NCBI GenBank assembly: GCA_964500895.1
Contig: CAZCQP010000054.1
Coordinates: 1-16,807, forward strand
Length of the DNA: 16,807 bases
Direction: 5' to 3'
Origin: CAZCQP01 sp964500895
Lineage (GTDB): Bacteria; Bacillota; Clostridia; Lachnospirales; JAISER01
Below the pieces are notes generated by a model. That model saw only the letters and a list, made by a program, of their open reading frames with translations, was not told the origin of the DNA and did not search any database. Made by a program: the position numbers and the translations under genes. Below are positions 1-9,100 of the stretch, piece after piece (the stretch's first letter is position 1; each line of letters begins with the position of its first letter).

Positions 1-260
1 GGCACAATTTTACAGAAGCAGAAGTGGCCCAATGTGTGCAAAAGCCAGTGGTACAACGGCTGTTAAAACTGATTGCCTTGCGCAACAACCACCAAGCTTT
101 TGACGGCACATTCACCGCTGTGCCTTCTGGAGCAGATGCCATCTGTTTGGAATGGCGCAAGGACTGCCAGTTTTGTTGCCTAAACATCAACCTAAAAACT
201 TTAGCCTCGACGGTAGTTTTTACCAAAGAGGATGGAACACAAGCCACCATAGCATTATAG
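1..260 (+). CDS. gtfA: Sucrose phosphorylase-like glycosidase, C-terminal fragment (partial)
   Basis: The reading frame is open from the window edge (codons from base 3) and stops at 258-260, so only about 85 C-terminal residues are visible. The segment HNFTEAEVAQ, then KPVVQRLLKL, then LRNNHQAFDG resembles my recollection of the C-terminal end of GH13 sucrose phosphorylases, where a conserved NRH precedes a Tyr/Phe-Thr, followed by PVV, a leucine-rich helix and RNxHPAFDG. After it come beta strands of the C-terminal domain (ICLEWRKD, then NINLKTL). Those enzymes split sucrose with phosphate into glucose 1-phosphate and fructose in the cytoplasm. The catalytic domain lies outside the window, so a related GH13 glycosyl phosphorylase cannot be excluded. 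The GTG at 24 is internal and is not a start. The gene ends 6 bases before a strong terminator. Confidence 0.72.
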   Translation, partial: HNFTEAEVAQCVQKPVVQRLLKLIALRNNHQAFDGTFTAVPSGADAICLEWRKDCQFCCLNINLKTLASTVVFTKEDGTQATIAL

Positions 261-265
261 GCAAT

Positions 266-293
266 AAAAAAACCCCCTGCCCGGGGGTTTTTT
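266..293. terminator. Bidirectional intrinsic terminator between the sucrose phosphorylase-like gene and nagA
   Basis: An A6-C5 arm (267-277) pairs with a G5-T6 arm (283-293) around a 5-base loop. The stem is perfect, and both strands end in a T-run. It sits between two convergent genes, 6 bases after one stop and 15 bases from the other, so it can serve both. Confidence 0.93.
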
Positions 294-308
294 AGCGCTT
301 GCATTTGC

Positions 309-1451
309 TTATTGGTTAATGACGGTCACCCCGTCAACCATCACAAAGCGCACGTTTAAATCTTTGTCTAAGCCCACAAGGTCGGCAGCCTTGCCGGGCT
401 TAATGCTGCCAATGGTATCCTCCAGCCCTAAAGCGGTTGCGGGGGATAAACTGGCCATTTTAACGGCATCAAACAAGGGCACATGCAGGGTATGCACCAT
501 GTTTTTAATGGCTTGGCAAATGGTTAGGGTGCTTCCGGCCAATGTGCCGTCTGCTAACCGGCATTCACCATTGCTCACCACCACGTCTAATTCACCCAAA
601 TTATACTCCCCGTCTGGAAGGCCGCCTGCCATCATACAATCCGTAATCAGCGCCACTTTCTCCGGCCCTTTGCATTTTAAGACGATGTTCATGGCCACAG
701 GGTTCACGTGCACCAGGTCTGCAATCATTTCCGCATAAATGGCAGGGTTGTCCAAAATGGCCCCTACCATCCCCGGTTCTCTATGGCGCAATGGGCTCAT
801 GGCATTGTAAATATGAATGCCCAGCTTGGCCCCACGGTCTATGGCAGTGTGCGCTTGGGCGCAGGTGGCATCGGAATGGCCCAACCGCACGGCTACATTG
901 TGTTTGACCAAATAGTCAATGGCTTCCAAAGCACCGGGCAATTCCGGGGCAAGGGCACATGAAATAACGGTGCCTTTGCCTGCTTCCACAAGGGCTTCTA
1001 TTTCCGGTAAGGAAACCTGGCGGATAAATGCCGGTGGGTGAGCGCCTTTATACACCGGGTTAATGTATGGCCCTTCCAAAAATGAACCTAAAATTTTAGC
1101 CCCGTCCACCCCTTGGGCCATGGCATCCCGCACGGCTTCAATAGCGGCTGTGGTTTTCTCCAAAGAAGTGGTGACTGTGGTGGGGCAAAAAGCTGTGACC
1201 CCTTCCTGGGCTTTAAAACGGGACAAACCCAACAGTGCATCGTAAGTGGCATCCATGGTGTCGTGCATGTTGCCGCCGTGTACGTGAATGTCTACAAAAC
1301 CGGGAATCAGTGTAAGGTCGCCAAGGTCAATGTCTGCCTGTGTGGAAGTTTGTTCCATGCAAGCGACAATTTTACCTTGCTCAACCTGCACACAGCCTCC
1401 TTCTAAAATACTATTTTCCAAAAAAATGCGGCTTGCTTTAATTGTGGCCAT
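309..1451 (-). CDS. nagA: N-acetylglucosamine-6-phosphate deacetylase
   Basis: This amidohydrolase removes acetate from N-acetylglucosamine 6-phosphate to give glucosamine 6-phosphate, a step in amino-sugar breakdown and cell-wall recycling in the cytoplasm. Its 380 residues match the usual NagA length. Visible motifs are HVHGG (H56, H58) at the end of the first barrel strand, FLEGPY with the metal ligand E126, LGHSDA (H192), GIHIYNAM (H213, the usual place of the second His ligand), and LITDCMMAGG with catalytic D271. The C-terminal SPATALGLED followed by GSIKPGKAADLV is typical of the family's return to the small beta domain. The ATG at 1451 has an AAAGGA ribosome site upstream. No nagB or PTS gene is adjacent, so the gene appears to be transcribed alone from its own promoter and ends at the shared terminator. 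Confidence 0.96.
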   Translation of the reverse strand: MATIKASRIFLENSILEGGCVQVEQGKIVACMEQTSTQADIDLGDLTLIPGFVDIHVHGGNMHDTMDATYDALLGLSRFKAQEGVTAFCPTTVTTSLEKTTAAIEAVRDAMAQGVDGAKILGSFLEGPYINPVYKGAHPPAFIRQVSLPEIEALVEAGKGTVISCALAPELPGALEAIDYLVKHNVAVRLGHSDATCAQAHTAIDRGAKLGIHIYNAMSPLRHREPGMVGAILDNPAIYAEMIADLVHVNPVAMNIVLKCKGPEKVALITDCMMAGGLPDGEYNLGELDVVVSNGECRLADGTLAGSTLTICQAIKNMVHTLHVPLFDAVKMASLSPATALGLEDTIGSIKPGKAADLVGLDKDLNVRFVMVDGVTVINQ

Positions 1452-1495
1452 CCGTCATCGTCCTTTCTCATCTGGTGATGCTTTTATTATTCATC

Positions 1496-1524
1496 AGCAT
1501 AACAAAGATTATTTTGTTTTGCAA
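1496..1524 (-). promoter_or_regulatory. Predicted sigma-A promoter of nagA
   Basis: On the - strand, TTGCAA (1519-1524) is followed after 17 bases by TATGCT (1496-1501). Transcription would start near 1489, about 38 bases before the nagA ATG. Position and spacing are good, but the hexamers are not perfect. Confidence 0.6.
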
Positions 1525-1624
1525 GTAATCGGTGTCCACCAAAAACAACCAAACATATACTAAAAGCAAATTTATTTACAGTTAGAATCGTTACAGTAAC
1601 ATAAAATGAAGGAGAGATGCCATA

Positions 1625-2341
1625 ATGGCAAAAATTAAAATTTATATTTCCCCAAGCCAGCAGGATAAAAACACTGGCCCTGGTGGATACAACGAAAAGG
1701 AACAAATGCATCTGTTGGCAGACCGGGTGGAGGCCCTGCTCAAGCAATACCCGGAATTTGAAGTGTACCGTGCCAACCGAAACATGACCGTTTCGCAAAA
1801 CGTGACCGAAAGCAACAGGCTGGGGGTAGACATGCATTTGTCGCTGCATTCCAATGCCAGCGCCGGTGCCCCCACAGCCCGCGGAACAGAGGTGTACATT
1901 TATAACAGAGGGGGAATAGCGGAAAAACTGGCCAACAACATTTATAACGATTTGGTCAAGGTGGTGCCTGCACCCGGGCGTGGCGTGAAGGTGAACCCTA
2001 ATCTGTACGAATTAAATGCCACCTCTGCCCCTGCGGTGTTGGTGGAAGTGGATTTTCATGACAACCCCCAAGGTGCCCAGTGGATTATGGCCAACCTGGA
2101 CAAGATTGCAGTGGCCATTGTAGACGGTGTTTTAAAGACATACAATGTCGCACCCAAGCCCCAGCCCAACCCCCAGCCCACCACCACACAAATGCTTTTT
2201 AACGGCAAGCCCATAACAGTGGAACGCATTTTTATAAACGACACCAACTATATTAAATTGCGAGACTTGGAAAAAATGGGCTTTAGCGTGGGTTATGATG
2301 CAGCACAAAAAATGCCGGTGGTTAATTATCCGGCACAGTAA
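1625..2341 (+). CDS. N-acetylmuramoyl-L-alanine amidase (Amidase_3-like) with short C-terminal stalk-type domain
   Basis: Amidase_3 enzymes cut the bond between N-acetylmuramic acid and L-alanine in peptidoglycan using zinc. Residues 3-173 carry the fold: KIYISPSQQD at the first strand, E24 in the position of the second metal ligand, SLHSNA with H75 as the third ligand, and VLVEVDFHDN with the catalytic-type E141. The first ligand, usually His in a GHGG motif, is replaced by SPSQQD, as I recall for a subgroup of clostridial and phage-like amidases. A proline-rich linker (about 176-187) leads to a small C-terminal domain (189-238) similar to copper-amine-oxidase-N-like or stalk repeats, possibly a wall-binding part. 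There is no signal peptide, so release may depend on lysis or another route. AAGGAGAG at 1609-1616 sits 8 bases before the ATG. The gene is single and is followed by a terminator. Confidence 0.85.
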   Translation: MAKIKIYISPSQQDKNTGPGGYNEKEQMHLLADRVEALLKQYPEFEVYRANRNMTVSQNVTESNRLGVDMHLSLHSNASAGAPTARGTEVYIYNRGGIAEKLANNIYNDLVKVVPAPGRGVKVNPNLYELNATSAPAVLVEVDFHDNPQGAQWIMANLDKIAVAIVDGVLKTYNVAPKPQPNPQPTTTQMLFNGKPITVERIFINDTNYIKLRDLEKMGFSVGYDAAQKMPVVNYPAQ

Positions 2342-2345
2342 CATT

Positions 2346-2390
2346 AAAAAAGGGTGCCTGGCCATATGATGACCGGGCATCCCTTTTATT
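2346..2390. terminator. Intrinsic terminator between the amidase gene and the AGCS transporter gene
   Basis: An AAAAAGGG-TGCC arm and a GGCATCCCTTTT arm form a hairpin with one bulged base, and a T-rich stretch follows on the + strand. Because of the A-run it can also work on the - strand. It lies 4 bases after the amidase stop, between convergent genes. Confidence 0.75.
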
Positions 2391-2424
2391 GAGGGGAGGA
2401 AATACCAATAAATAGGTGTTAAAA

Positions 2425-3957
2425 TTACCGCCAGGAATCGGTTTCAATGCCAATAACATCTTTGGAGACAAATTTGCCGCCCTTTGTGTCAAAATAATGC
2501 TTGGTGGCTTTGTGTACAACGCCGAAACCAACCAGTATCACCGGTACATTCACGTACACCAGCAAGATGTTGCTAAAGTCTGCAATGTACCACAAGTTAC
2601 CCAGTTCCAGCCCGGCAAGCACCGTTAAGCAGCCGAAAGGAACCAGAATGATAGAGCCGATAACCCGGGCCAATGTGGAAAGGGATTTCTTTTGAGACAC
2701 CCGGTTAACGGAAATTTCAGAGAAGCTGATTAACCCAATGAGGGTGGTGAAGGCGAACAAGGCATAGCTGATGGAAACAATGAACTTCACCACATTGCCA
2801 ATGGCAGGGCTGGGCACCAGGCTGGAGATGGAAACCAAGTAAACAGGCAGTCTGGAGTTTCTGATGGCTTCCCATTCCACCCCGGCTTCACCGGTCCAGA
2901 TGTGGGCCATAACCACCATAAAGCCGGTTAATGTACAAATGACCATGGTGTCTACAAATACGCCAACAGATTGAATGAACCCTTGTTCACAAGGATGGTC
3001 GTTGTCGGAAACGGAAGCAGCGGTGGTGATGGTGCCTTGGCCGGCTTCGTTGGACATTAACCCTCTTTTAACCCCTTGAATTAAAGCAGTACCGAAAGCG
3101 CCGCCAAATACGGCTTTAGGTGAAAAAGCGCCGCCGAATACTTCTGCAAAGAAGTAAGGCACTTTGCCAATGTTGATGATGATGATGAGTAAGACCATGC
3201 CGCAGTAAATGAATGCCATAATGGGCACCAATGCGTCTGTGAAACGGGTAACACGTTTGATGCCGCCAAAGATAATGGCAGGAATGGTGATGATGAGCAC
3301 AACAGCAATGGCATAATAAATGCCAGAGGTACGTTCATACACGTTGCCTGTTACAATTTCTGCCGCAGAACCCAGGGCAGTAAACAAGTGGAAAGCTTGG
3401 CCGGGCACGTTCATTAAAAATGCGGTAATTAAGGTGATGGCGATGGCACTGCCAATCCAGGACTTGCCGCCTAATAACACTCTGCCGTAAAAGGGAACGC
3501 CGCCAACAAATTCGTTGCCTTTTTTCTCTTTAAATATTTGCGCCAGCACAGATTCTACATAAGCGGTGGCCATGCCGAAAAATGCACACACCCACATCCA
3601 GAACAAAGCGCCAGGGCCGCCAACGGAAATGGCCCCTGTTACGCCCATGATGTTGCCAGGGCCTACACGCATGGCAGAACTTAATAAAAAGGCAGATAAA
3701 GGGCTAACGCCGGTTTCATGGGATCTTTTTGCGGCCAAAATGCGGATGGCTCGGCCAAAGTTGGTGACTTGCAGCATTTTAAGCTTGATGGTGAAGTAAA
3801 TGCCTGCCCCCAGCAAAAGCAGTAGGGATAAAGGAAAGTTGCCCAGGATGGGAATGTTCGCATACCACTCGAAGTTGGCGGGGAAGTCCCAGAAAAAGTC
3901 TGAAATAGGAACGATAAATTCAAAGAAAGCATTAATAGAATCGAAAACAGCTACCAT
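2425..3957 (-). CDS. Sodium:alanine/glycine symporter family (AGCS) amino acid carrier
   Basis: This is an integral membrane protein that imports small neutral amino acids, usually alanine or glycine, with sodium. The 510 residues are slightly long for the family because of an extended N-terminus (about 1-40) and a C-terminal cytoplasmic tail. Around ten or eleven hydrophobic segments can be read. The family signature lies at about 97-123: a GPGN element, then GGPGALFWMWV. A second signature, RGLMSNEAGQG (298-308), is followed by the conserved helix GVFVDTMVICT (332-342). GAGGAGG lies 11 bases before the ATG. It follows lysA on the same strand, but a strong hairpin lies between, so it may have its own promoter; only a weak candidate (TTGTCA, 17 bases, TTACAA) is visible. 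The substrate cannot be told from the sequence; lysA next door does not imply lysine. Confidence 0.93.
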   Translation of the reverse strand: MVAVFDSINAFFEFIVPISDFFWDFPANFEWYANIPILGNFPLSLLLLLGAGIYFTIKLKMLQVTNFGRAIRILAAKRSHETGVSPLSAFLLSSAMRVGPGNIMGVTGAISVGGPGALFWMWVCAFFGMATAYVESVLAQIFKEKKGNEFVGGVPFYGRVLLGGKSWIGSAIAITLITAFLMNVPGQAFHLFTALGSAAEIVTGNVYERTSGIYYAIAVVLIITIPAIIFGGIKRVTRFTDALVPIMAFIYCGMVLLIIIINIGKVPYFFAEVFGGAFSPKAVFGGAFGTALIQGVKRGLMSNEAGQGTITTAASVSDNDHPCEQGFIQSVGVFVDTMVICTLTGFMVVMAHIWTGEAGVEWEAIRNSRLPVYLVSISSLVPSPAIGNVVKFIVSISYALFAFTTLIGLISFSEISVNRVSQKKSLSTLARVIGSIILVPFGCLTVLAGLELGNLWYIADFSNILLVYVNVPVILVGFGVVHKATKHYFDTKGGKFVSKDVIGIETDSWR

Positions 3958-4024
3958 ATGTACAAAAACCTCCTCATAAAAAATGTTTTTGTAAAGCTAT
4001 TCGCAGGCGGCTGACAACAATAAA

Positions 4025-4047
4025 ACCTTGGGGCGTTGCCCCAAGGT
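4025..4047 (-). terminator. Terminator-type hairpin downstream of lysA
   Basis: ACCTTGGGGC (4025-4034) and GCCCCAAGGT (4038-4047) form a perfect 10-bp stem with a 3-base loop. On the - strand the stem is followed by TTTTATTG, so it reads as the lysA terminator, 51 bases after the lysA stop. A second, outer 7-bp pairing encloses it (4004-4010 with 4055-4061). Confidence 0.82.
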
Positions 4048-4098
4048 CTTATGCCCGCCTGTGGGGTAAAGCTGTAGATTAAAGATTGGTGTATTTAA

Positions 4099-5424
4099 TT
4101 AGAGTACATCGTTTTTCATTACGTCTTCATAAGTTTCCCGTTTCACAACGCAGCGGGGTTCCCCGTTTTTCACCATGATAACAGCCGGCTTTCTCAGCCT
4201 GTTGTAGTTGCTGGCCATGGCATAGTTGTAGGCACCGGTGGAAAGCACCGCCAACACATCCCCGGGCTGCAATTTGGGCATGGCAATACCCTTAATTAAA
4301 ATATCGCCAGATTCACAGCAACGGCCGGCAATGGCCACGTTTTCTTCTTCCGGGCCGTCTACATGGCTGGCACAAATGGCCTGATACTCCGCTTGGTACA
4401 ACGTAGGTCTAGGGTTGTCGGTCATGCTGCCGTCTACACTGACGTATTTTCTTACGCCGGGAATGTCTTTTTCTGCGCCCACGGTGTATAAGGTGATGCC
4501 GTTGTCTCCTACAAGCCAACGCCCGGGTTCAATAATCATTTTCGGGCGGGTTAAGGCATGGGTGTTGCAATAAGTATCCAGTATGCTGACCATGGAAGCC
4601 CACACTTCCCCCACGGGCAAAAATTCTGTATCGTCGGTGTAACGAATGCCGTAACCGCCGCCCATGTTCAGTTCCTTGCACACAATGCTGTGGTTTTTGT
4701 GCAGGTCGTTCACCAGTCCCAGCATGGCCACAATGGCATCTTCAAAACTTTTTTGAGAAAAGATTTGAGAGCCGATGTGGCAATGAATGCCCACAAAATT
4801 TAAGTTTTCATAGGAGGCAGCTTTGATGCAAACGTCTTTGGCAGCACCCGTTTCAATGGGGAAACCAAACTTACAATCCAGCACCCCGGTTTTCAGGTAG
4901 TCGTGGGAGTGGATTTCAATGCCCGGTGACACCCGAATTAAAATGTGGGCTTTCACACCGTGCTGTTTGGCTAATGCGTCCAGCACTTCCAGTTCATAGT
5001 AACTGTCCACCACAAACCGCCCCACACCGTATGAAAGGGCCATGTCCATTTCATCATAAGACTTGTTGTTGCCGTGGAAGTATACCATGTCCATGGGGAA
5101 CCCGGCTTTGTATGCGGTGAACAGCTCCCCGCCAGACACCACATCTACCCCAAGGCATTCGTCTTTTAATATTCTATAAATCTCTAACGTACTAAATGCT
5201 TTGCTGGCGTATAACACCAATGTATTCGGATACTTATGCATAAATTCCTTTTTTAACAGACTGCATTTCTCTCTAATACCGTTTTCATTCATCACGTATA
5301 ATGGGGTACCGTATTCCCTTGCCAGGGCAACGGTATCACAACCGTTATACGTGAGATGGTTTTGCTCGTTTACGCCAAAATGGCAGTTTTCCGGTAATCT
5401 GGATTTATGGTTCACTTGGTTCAT
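4099..5424 (-). CDS. lysA: Diaminopimelate decarboxylase
   Basis: The enzyme decarboxylates meso-diaminopimelate to L-lysine with PLP, the last step of lysine synthesis. It has the alanine-racemase-like barrel followed by a beta domain. With the start chosen here (441 residues), the PLP lysine is K75 in LYASKAFST. The barrel shows GIHCHIGSQ (about 212-220), the glycine-rich NMGGGYG (253-259) that holds the PLP phosphate, and EPGRWLV. In the C-terminal domain C370-E371 of CCESGD are the dimer-shared substrate residues. I chose ATG 5424 because GGGAG lies 8 bases before it; the ATG at 5439, five codons upstream, lacks such a site. Length is near the usual 415-440. The gene appears monocistronic or ahead of the AGCS transporter, with a hairpin between them. 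Confidence 0.95.
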   Translation of the reverse strand: MNQVNHKSRLPENCHFGVNEQNHLTYNGCDTVALAREYGTPLYVMNENGIREKCSLLKKEFMHKYPNTLVLYASKAFSTLEIYRILKDECLGVDVVSGGELFTAYKAGFPMDMVYFHGNNKSYDEMDMALSYGVGRFVVDSYYELEVLDALAKQHGVKAHILIRVSPGIEIHSHDYLKTGVLDCKFGFPIETGAAKDVCIKAASYENLNFVGIHCHIGSQIFSQKSFEDAIVAMLGLVNDLHKNHSIVCKELNMGGGYGIRYTDDTEFLPVGEVWASMVSILDTYCNTHALTRPKMIIEPGRWLVGDNGITLYTVGAEKDIPGVRKYVSVDGSMTDNPRPTLYQAEYQAICASHVDGPEEENVAIAGRCCESGDILIKGIAMPKLQPGDVLAVLSTGAYNYAMASNYNRLRKPAVIMVKNGEPRCVVKRETYEDVMKNDVL

Positions 5425-5519
5425 GTTCACGACTCCCATCCCAAAATTTTAGTTTGCTTTCAAGTTAAGTTGCTTTAAACGCCCCAGTTTGCAAATACAG
5501 CTCCTTTCATTTGGCGGTG

Positions 5520-5547
5520 AATATACTTTTGCCATATGATAATGCAA
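5520..5547 (-). promoter_or_regulatory. Possible sigma-A promoter of lysA
   Basis: On the - strand, TTGCAT (5542-5547) and TATATT (5520-5525) are 16 bases apart, giving a leader of about 90 bases before the lysA start. The wider gap (5425-5685) also holds an AAAGGAG sequence (5501-5507, - strand) with no convincing gene behind it. I see no lysine riboswitch: the leader is too short for the known fold. Confidence 0.4.
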
Positions 5548-5685
5548 GAACCGTGCCACATAAAATGAATGTCAAAACATGGGGTTTAAAGGGTTTTATT
5601 GGGGTAGGGAAGTGTCACAAGGGGAACCTTACGTAAATTAAATTCCTGTTTTAAGGAAAGCAGTCTGTTTGTGCGGAAATTGTGG

Positions 5686-6105
5686 TTATTTGCCGGGAGA
5701 AGTAAGGCCTAATTGCCACATAACCCCAAACTTATCGGTAACCATGGCAAATAATTTGCAGAAAAATGTTTCCCCAAGGGGCATAAGCACCTGGCCGTCC
5801 TGGCTTAACGCATGGTAAATGGCCGTCATTTCATCCGGGGTTTCAATGCCCAGGGTGAGGGCGATGTTGGTGCCTTTTACATAGGGGGAACCTGTGGGGC
5901 AGTCTGAAAACATCACGTTGTGGCCATAAATGGGCAGGCTGGCGTACAACACCCGGTCTTTGTCCTGGGGCGAAACGTCACCGGTGGGGCTTTGGCCGTA
6001 GGTCATGATGTGCTGGGGCTGGTCTTCCAGCTTAAAAACCTGGGCGTAAAAGGCCAATGCTTCCCGGCAATCCCCGTCAAAGTTGATGAAGACATCAAAC
6101 GACAT
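5686..6105 (-). CDS. VOC-superfamily protein, PhnB-like (glyoxalase/bleomycin-resistance fold)
   Basis: A 139-residue cytoplasmic protein of the PhnB-like branch of the vicinal oxygen chelate superfamily. The N-terminal FDGDCREALAFYAQVF (9-24) matches the family's 'hF-G-C-EAL-FY-VF' opening, and the C-terminal VTDKFGVMWQL is its usual closing strand. Length is typical. PhnB-like proteins form dimers of beta-alpha-beta-beta-beta units; their substrates are mostly unknown, so I assign no reaction. AAAGGAG is 7 bases before the ATG. It lies 65 bases downstream of addB and has its own candidate promoter, so it need not share the function of addB. Confidence 0.88.
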   Translation of the reverse strand: MSFDVFINFDGDCREALAFYAQVFKLEDQPQHIMTYGQSPTGDVSPQDKDRVLYASLPIYGHNVMFSDCPTGSPYVKGTNIALTLGIETPDEMTAIYHALSQDGQVLMPLGETFFCKLFAMVTDKFGVMWQLGLTSPGK

Positions 6106-6145
6106 GCAAACACTCCTTTTCCTTAATCTTTTGTTGTAGTTTTCA

Positions 6146-6174
6146 ACTGTATCAGCTCAATAACCCTACGTCAA
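6146..6174 (-). promoter_or_regulatory. Predicted promoter of the VOC gene, overlapping the addB stop codon
   Basis: TTGACG (6169-6174, - strand), then 17 bases, then TACAGT (6146-6151). The -35 hexamer contains the TGA stop of addB (6171-6173). The start would be near 6139, about 33 bases before the gene. Confidence 0.5.
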
Positions 6175-9100
6175 TCCTTATTTTCTCTAATATTTTCCAT
6201 AACCGTGTCAAACTTACCCCGAGCAACCGGGCGGAAGGGGTTTTTGTCTTTCATCGCCTCTATCTGGCAAATGGCTTTAAAGCCACAAAAATCACAGCCG
6301 GTGGAGCCGTCTGCTTTTTTGTATGGGGCAATGGAAATGTCCCCCCCTAAAAGGGATTGCCCCACTTGCTGCATTTTTTGGCCCACGAACTGCCGCAAAT
6401 GGTCAAAATCTTGGGGGCTTACGGCTTGGGAGGCTTTCCCGAAGCCGTTGCCTGTTAAATACACGGGCAGCACCCCGGAATGGCCGTTCACTTCCCGGTC
6501 TATGGCCCGCACCACTGTTTCATCCTTCACTGTGAGGCCGGACATTTTGAAAGAGGACAGCAGCAATGCTTCCAGCTTTTCGGTGGTTAGAGCTTCTTCT
6601 GTTTGAATCATAGGGTCGTCAATGTGAAAATAAAACACGCCTCCAGGACGCATGTGGCCAGAGAGTGTCCCTGCGCCAAACACCTCCCGGCCATTTTTCA
6701 CTAAGGCATCCATATAGGCCAAAAGCTGAAGTTGCAAGCCGAAATACACGTCGTTAATGTCAAACTTTACATTGCCGGACTTATAGTCAATGATTTTAAT
6801 AAAATGTTCTCCGTTTACTTCTGCCACATCCACCCGGTCTATGCGGCCGGTAAGCTTAAACACTTGCTTCTCATTCACGGCCACTTCAATGGCGGTGAGA
6901 GGCGAGCCGTCCCCAAAAGCCACTTCAAAGCCAGCCGGTTCAAAATCCCCCTGGCGCACATGTTTGCTTAGGGCCCACACCGAACGCTTAGACATCCGGG
7001 ACAACCGCCGCAGCATGTACTGAAAACGGGCGGTGCTTAAAAGCACTTGCCCCGCAACCATAGGAGCAATGTCTGCCACACAGCCCTCCACCAGGGGTTC
7101 AATGTCTGCTTCGGCTAAAGACCGAAAACTTTTGCCTTCTTGTGCCAGCTTTAAAGCCACGGCTTCCAAAAGCAGGTGGAAGAAATTGCCGTAATCCACT
7201 GCGCCAGCTTCATATAGCTTCCGGGGGGCGGCTTTTAAGTCGTACTGCACAAAATAGGCAAAGGGGCAGCGCACGTATTGCTCCAGCCGGGAAATGCTGG
7301 TGGGCACCACGCTGTATGGCCGGTGCTTGTCCAGCAACCCGCTGTTTAAAGCCAAAGCGGTGGCCTGGTTAAACCGCAACCGTTCCATGGCCGAAAGCTG
7401 GTGCCTGTATTGGGGATGGTTTTTCAAAAAGGCGTAGGCTTCCCAAAGGTGGCCAGGTGGTGTTTCGCTACGGCCAAAAGTGCGCAACAACGCCCCCATT
7501 TCCCCAAGCAAGGGTACAGGCAGTTGCGCTGGGGGCATGTCCTGCTCTTTGGTTTCCGCAAGGGCAGGGAACAGCCGCTTAATGGTGGCAATAAGCGCAG
7601 AGGGGCGCATACTTTTACCGGCCAACGTGCCTTGGCTATAGCTTAAAACAAGCCGTTGGGTGGGCTTCATGAGCCCTTCGTAAATGAGAAGCTGTTCTTC
7701 ATAGCTTTTCCGGCGGCTGTCCGGGGCCAATTCCATGCCCATCCGGCGCAAAAGCAGCCGCTCATCATCGGCAAACAAGCCAATTTCCTTTTTAATGCCC
7801 GGCAAAATACCTTCGTTCACCCCAACCAGAATGAGGGCCTTAATGTCCGGCAAGCGGGAGCGTTCCAAGTCACCCACCACCACCTGGTCTTGGCAAGGGG
7901 GAATGAGGCCCATGTCTGTGGCATTAAAGCCCGCCTCCAGAATTTGGCCAAAGGCTTTGGGGGTAACCACCACATTCCCCAGAATGTCCACCAGTTTCTC
8001 AAACAAGTCCGTCACTTTGCCCCAGATTTGGGTGTGCTGCCGGGCCACAACCTGTTCCCCCCGTGCCGCAGCTTCTTCGGCCCAGCGGGCAAGGGCTTCC
8101 GGCACTTGAAGTTGCGCCAGCATGTGAAACAAGCCCATGGCATAGGCTTTCACCGTGGCCGTTTTGTTACCGCTGCATACGCCGGTGAAAGGGGAAAGTG
8201 CTGCTGTCACTTTTCCTCGGCATTGTTGAATGAAGGATTCATCAAAAAAACCTTCCTCGAAACCATGTTGCCACACCATGTCCGGGTTTGTCCACTTGAA
8301 CCCCTTTATGCCGTAAGCCAGCACGTAGTTTTCCAGGGTGTCCACTTCATCCCGGGTTAAGGGGGTGAGGGTTGTTTTTAAAAAGCGAAACACCCCTTCA
8401 TATGTCCAGTGGTAGGCGGCCACATCCACGGCAGCCCGAATGAGTTCCGTTAAAGGATGGGCCAGAATGCTGCTCTTTTTATCCACAAAGTAGGGAATGC
8501 CATAAGCAGTGAAAACCGAAGCCACCGCCCGTTCCACTTCCGGCGAACCTGCGGACACCAGGGCAATGTGGTGGTAGTGGAAGCCTTGATTTTGCGCCAT
8601 GTCCATGATGGTGTTGGCGGCATGGGTGATTTCCCCGTGGATGTTTTGGGCGGCATGTAAAGCAATGTTTGCAACCGGCCCTGGGTAGTGGTTACGGTGA
8701 TAGTTGAAGAAGTTTTTTTCTAAGAAGGCCAGTTCGGGAAAAGTCTGGAACCGTGGGGTTTCTGTTAAATACACCGGGGGTTCAATGGCAATGTTGTTTT
8801 CCCGTGCCAGCCGGGTTAATTGGTTCACCGTGGTTTTGGTTTCATAAAAAGGGTCTACGGCTTTTAAGTTGTCGTGGGCAATCCGGTCACTTTTCACTGT
8901 AAGGGTGACAGTCAGCTTGTCCGCTTTGGCCATAAGCCGGGCAATCATGTTGTATTCCTGGGGGGTGAAGCCATTAAATCCATCCACCCAAATGGAAGCC
9001 CCCACCAAAAAAGAAGAAGCGTCTATCCGGGCCGGCACAAAGTCCAGGGCATGTTCTGTGGAGATATAGCCCGCCTGTAACGTTTGCACATACCGGCTGT

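Noticed and set aside
1487..1849. 120-codon - strand frame over the nagA-amidase gap
   Set aside because: It overlaps the nagA promoter region and is antisense to the amidase gene, with no ribosome site or family resemblance.
5465..5494. Possible 9-codon leader peptide (TTG start) behind AAAGGAG upstream of lysA
   Set aside because: The ribosome-like site and spacing are good, but the start is rare, the peptide has no lysine run and no attenuator hairpin follows. Chance is the better explanation.
5425..5685. Lysine riboswitch upstream of lysA
   Set aside because: The leader from the likely promoter is only about 90 bases and I see no set of stems like the L-box; the known fold is much longer.
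7656..8360. 234-codon open frame on the + strand inside addB
   Set aside because: It is antisense to a well-supported AddB reading frame and its translation, rich in His, Phe and Gln, resembles no protein family. It arises from codon bias of addB.
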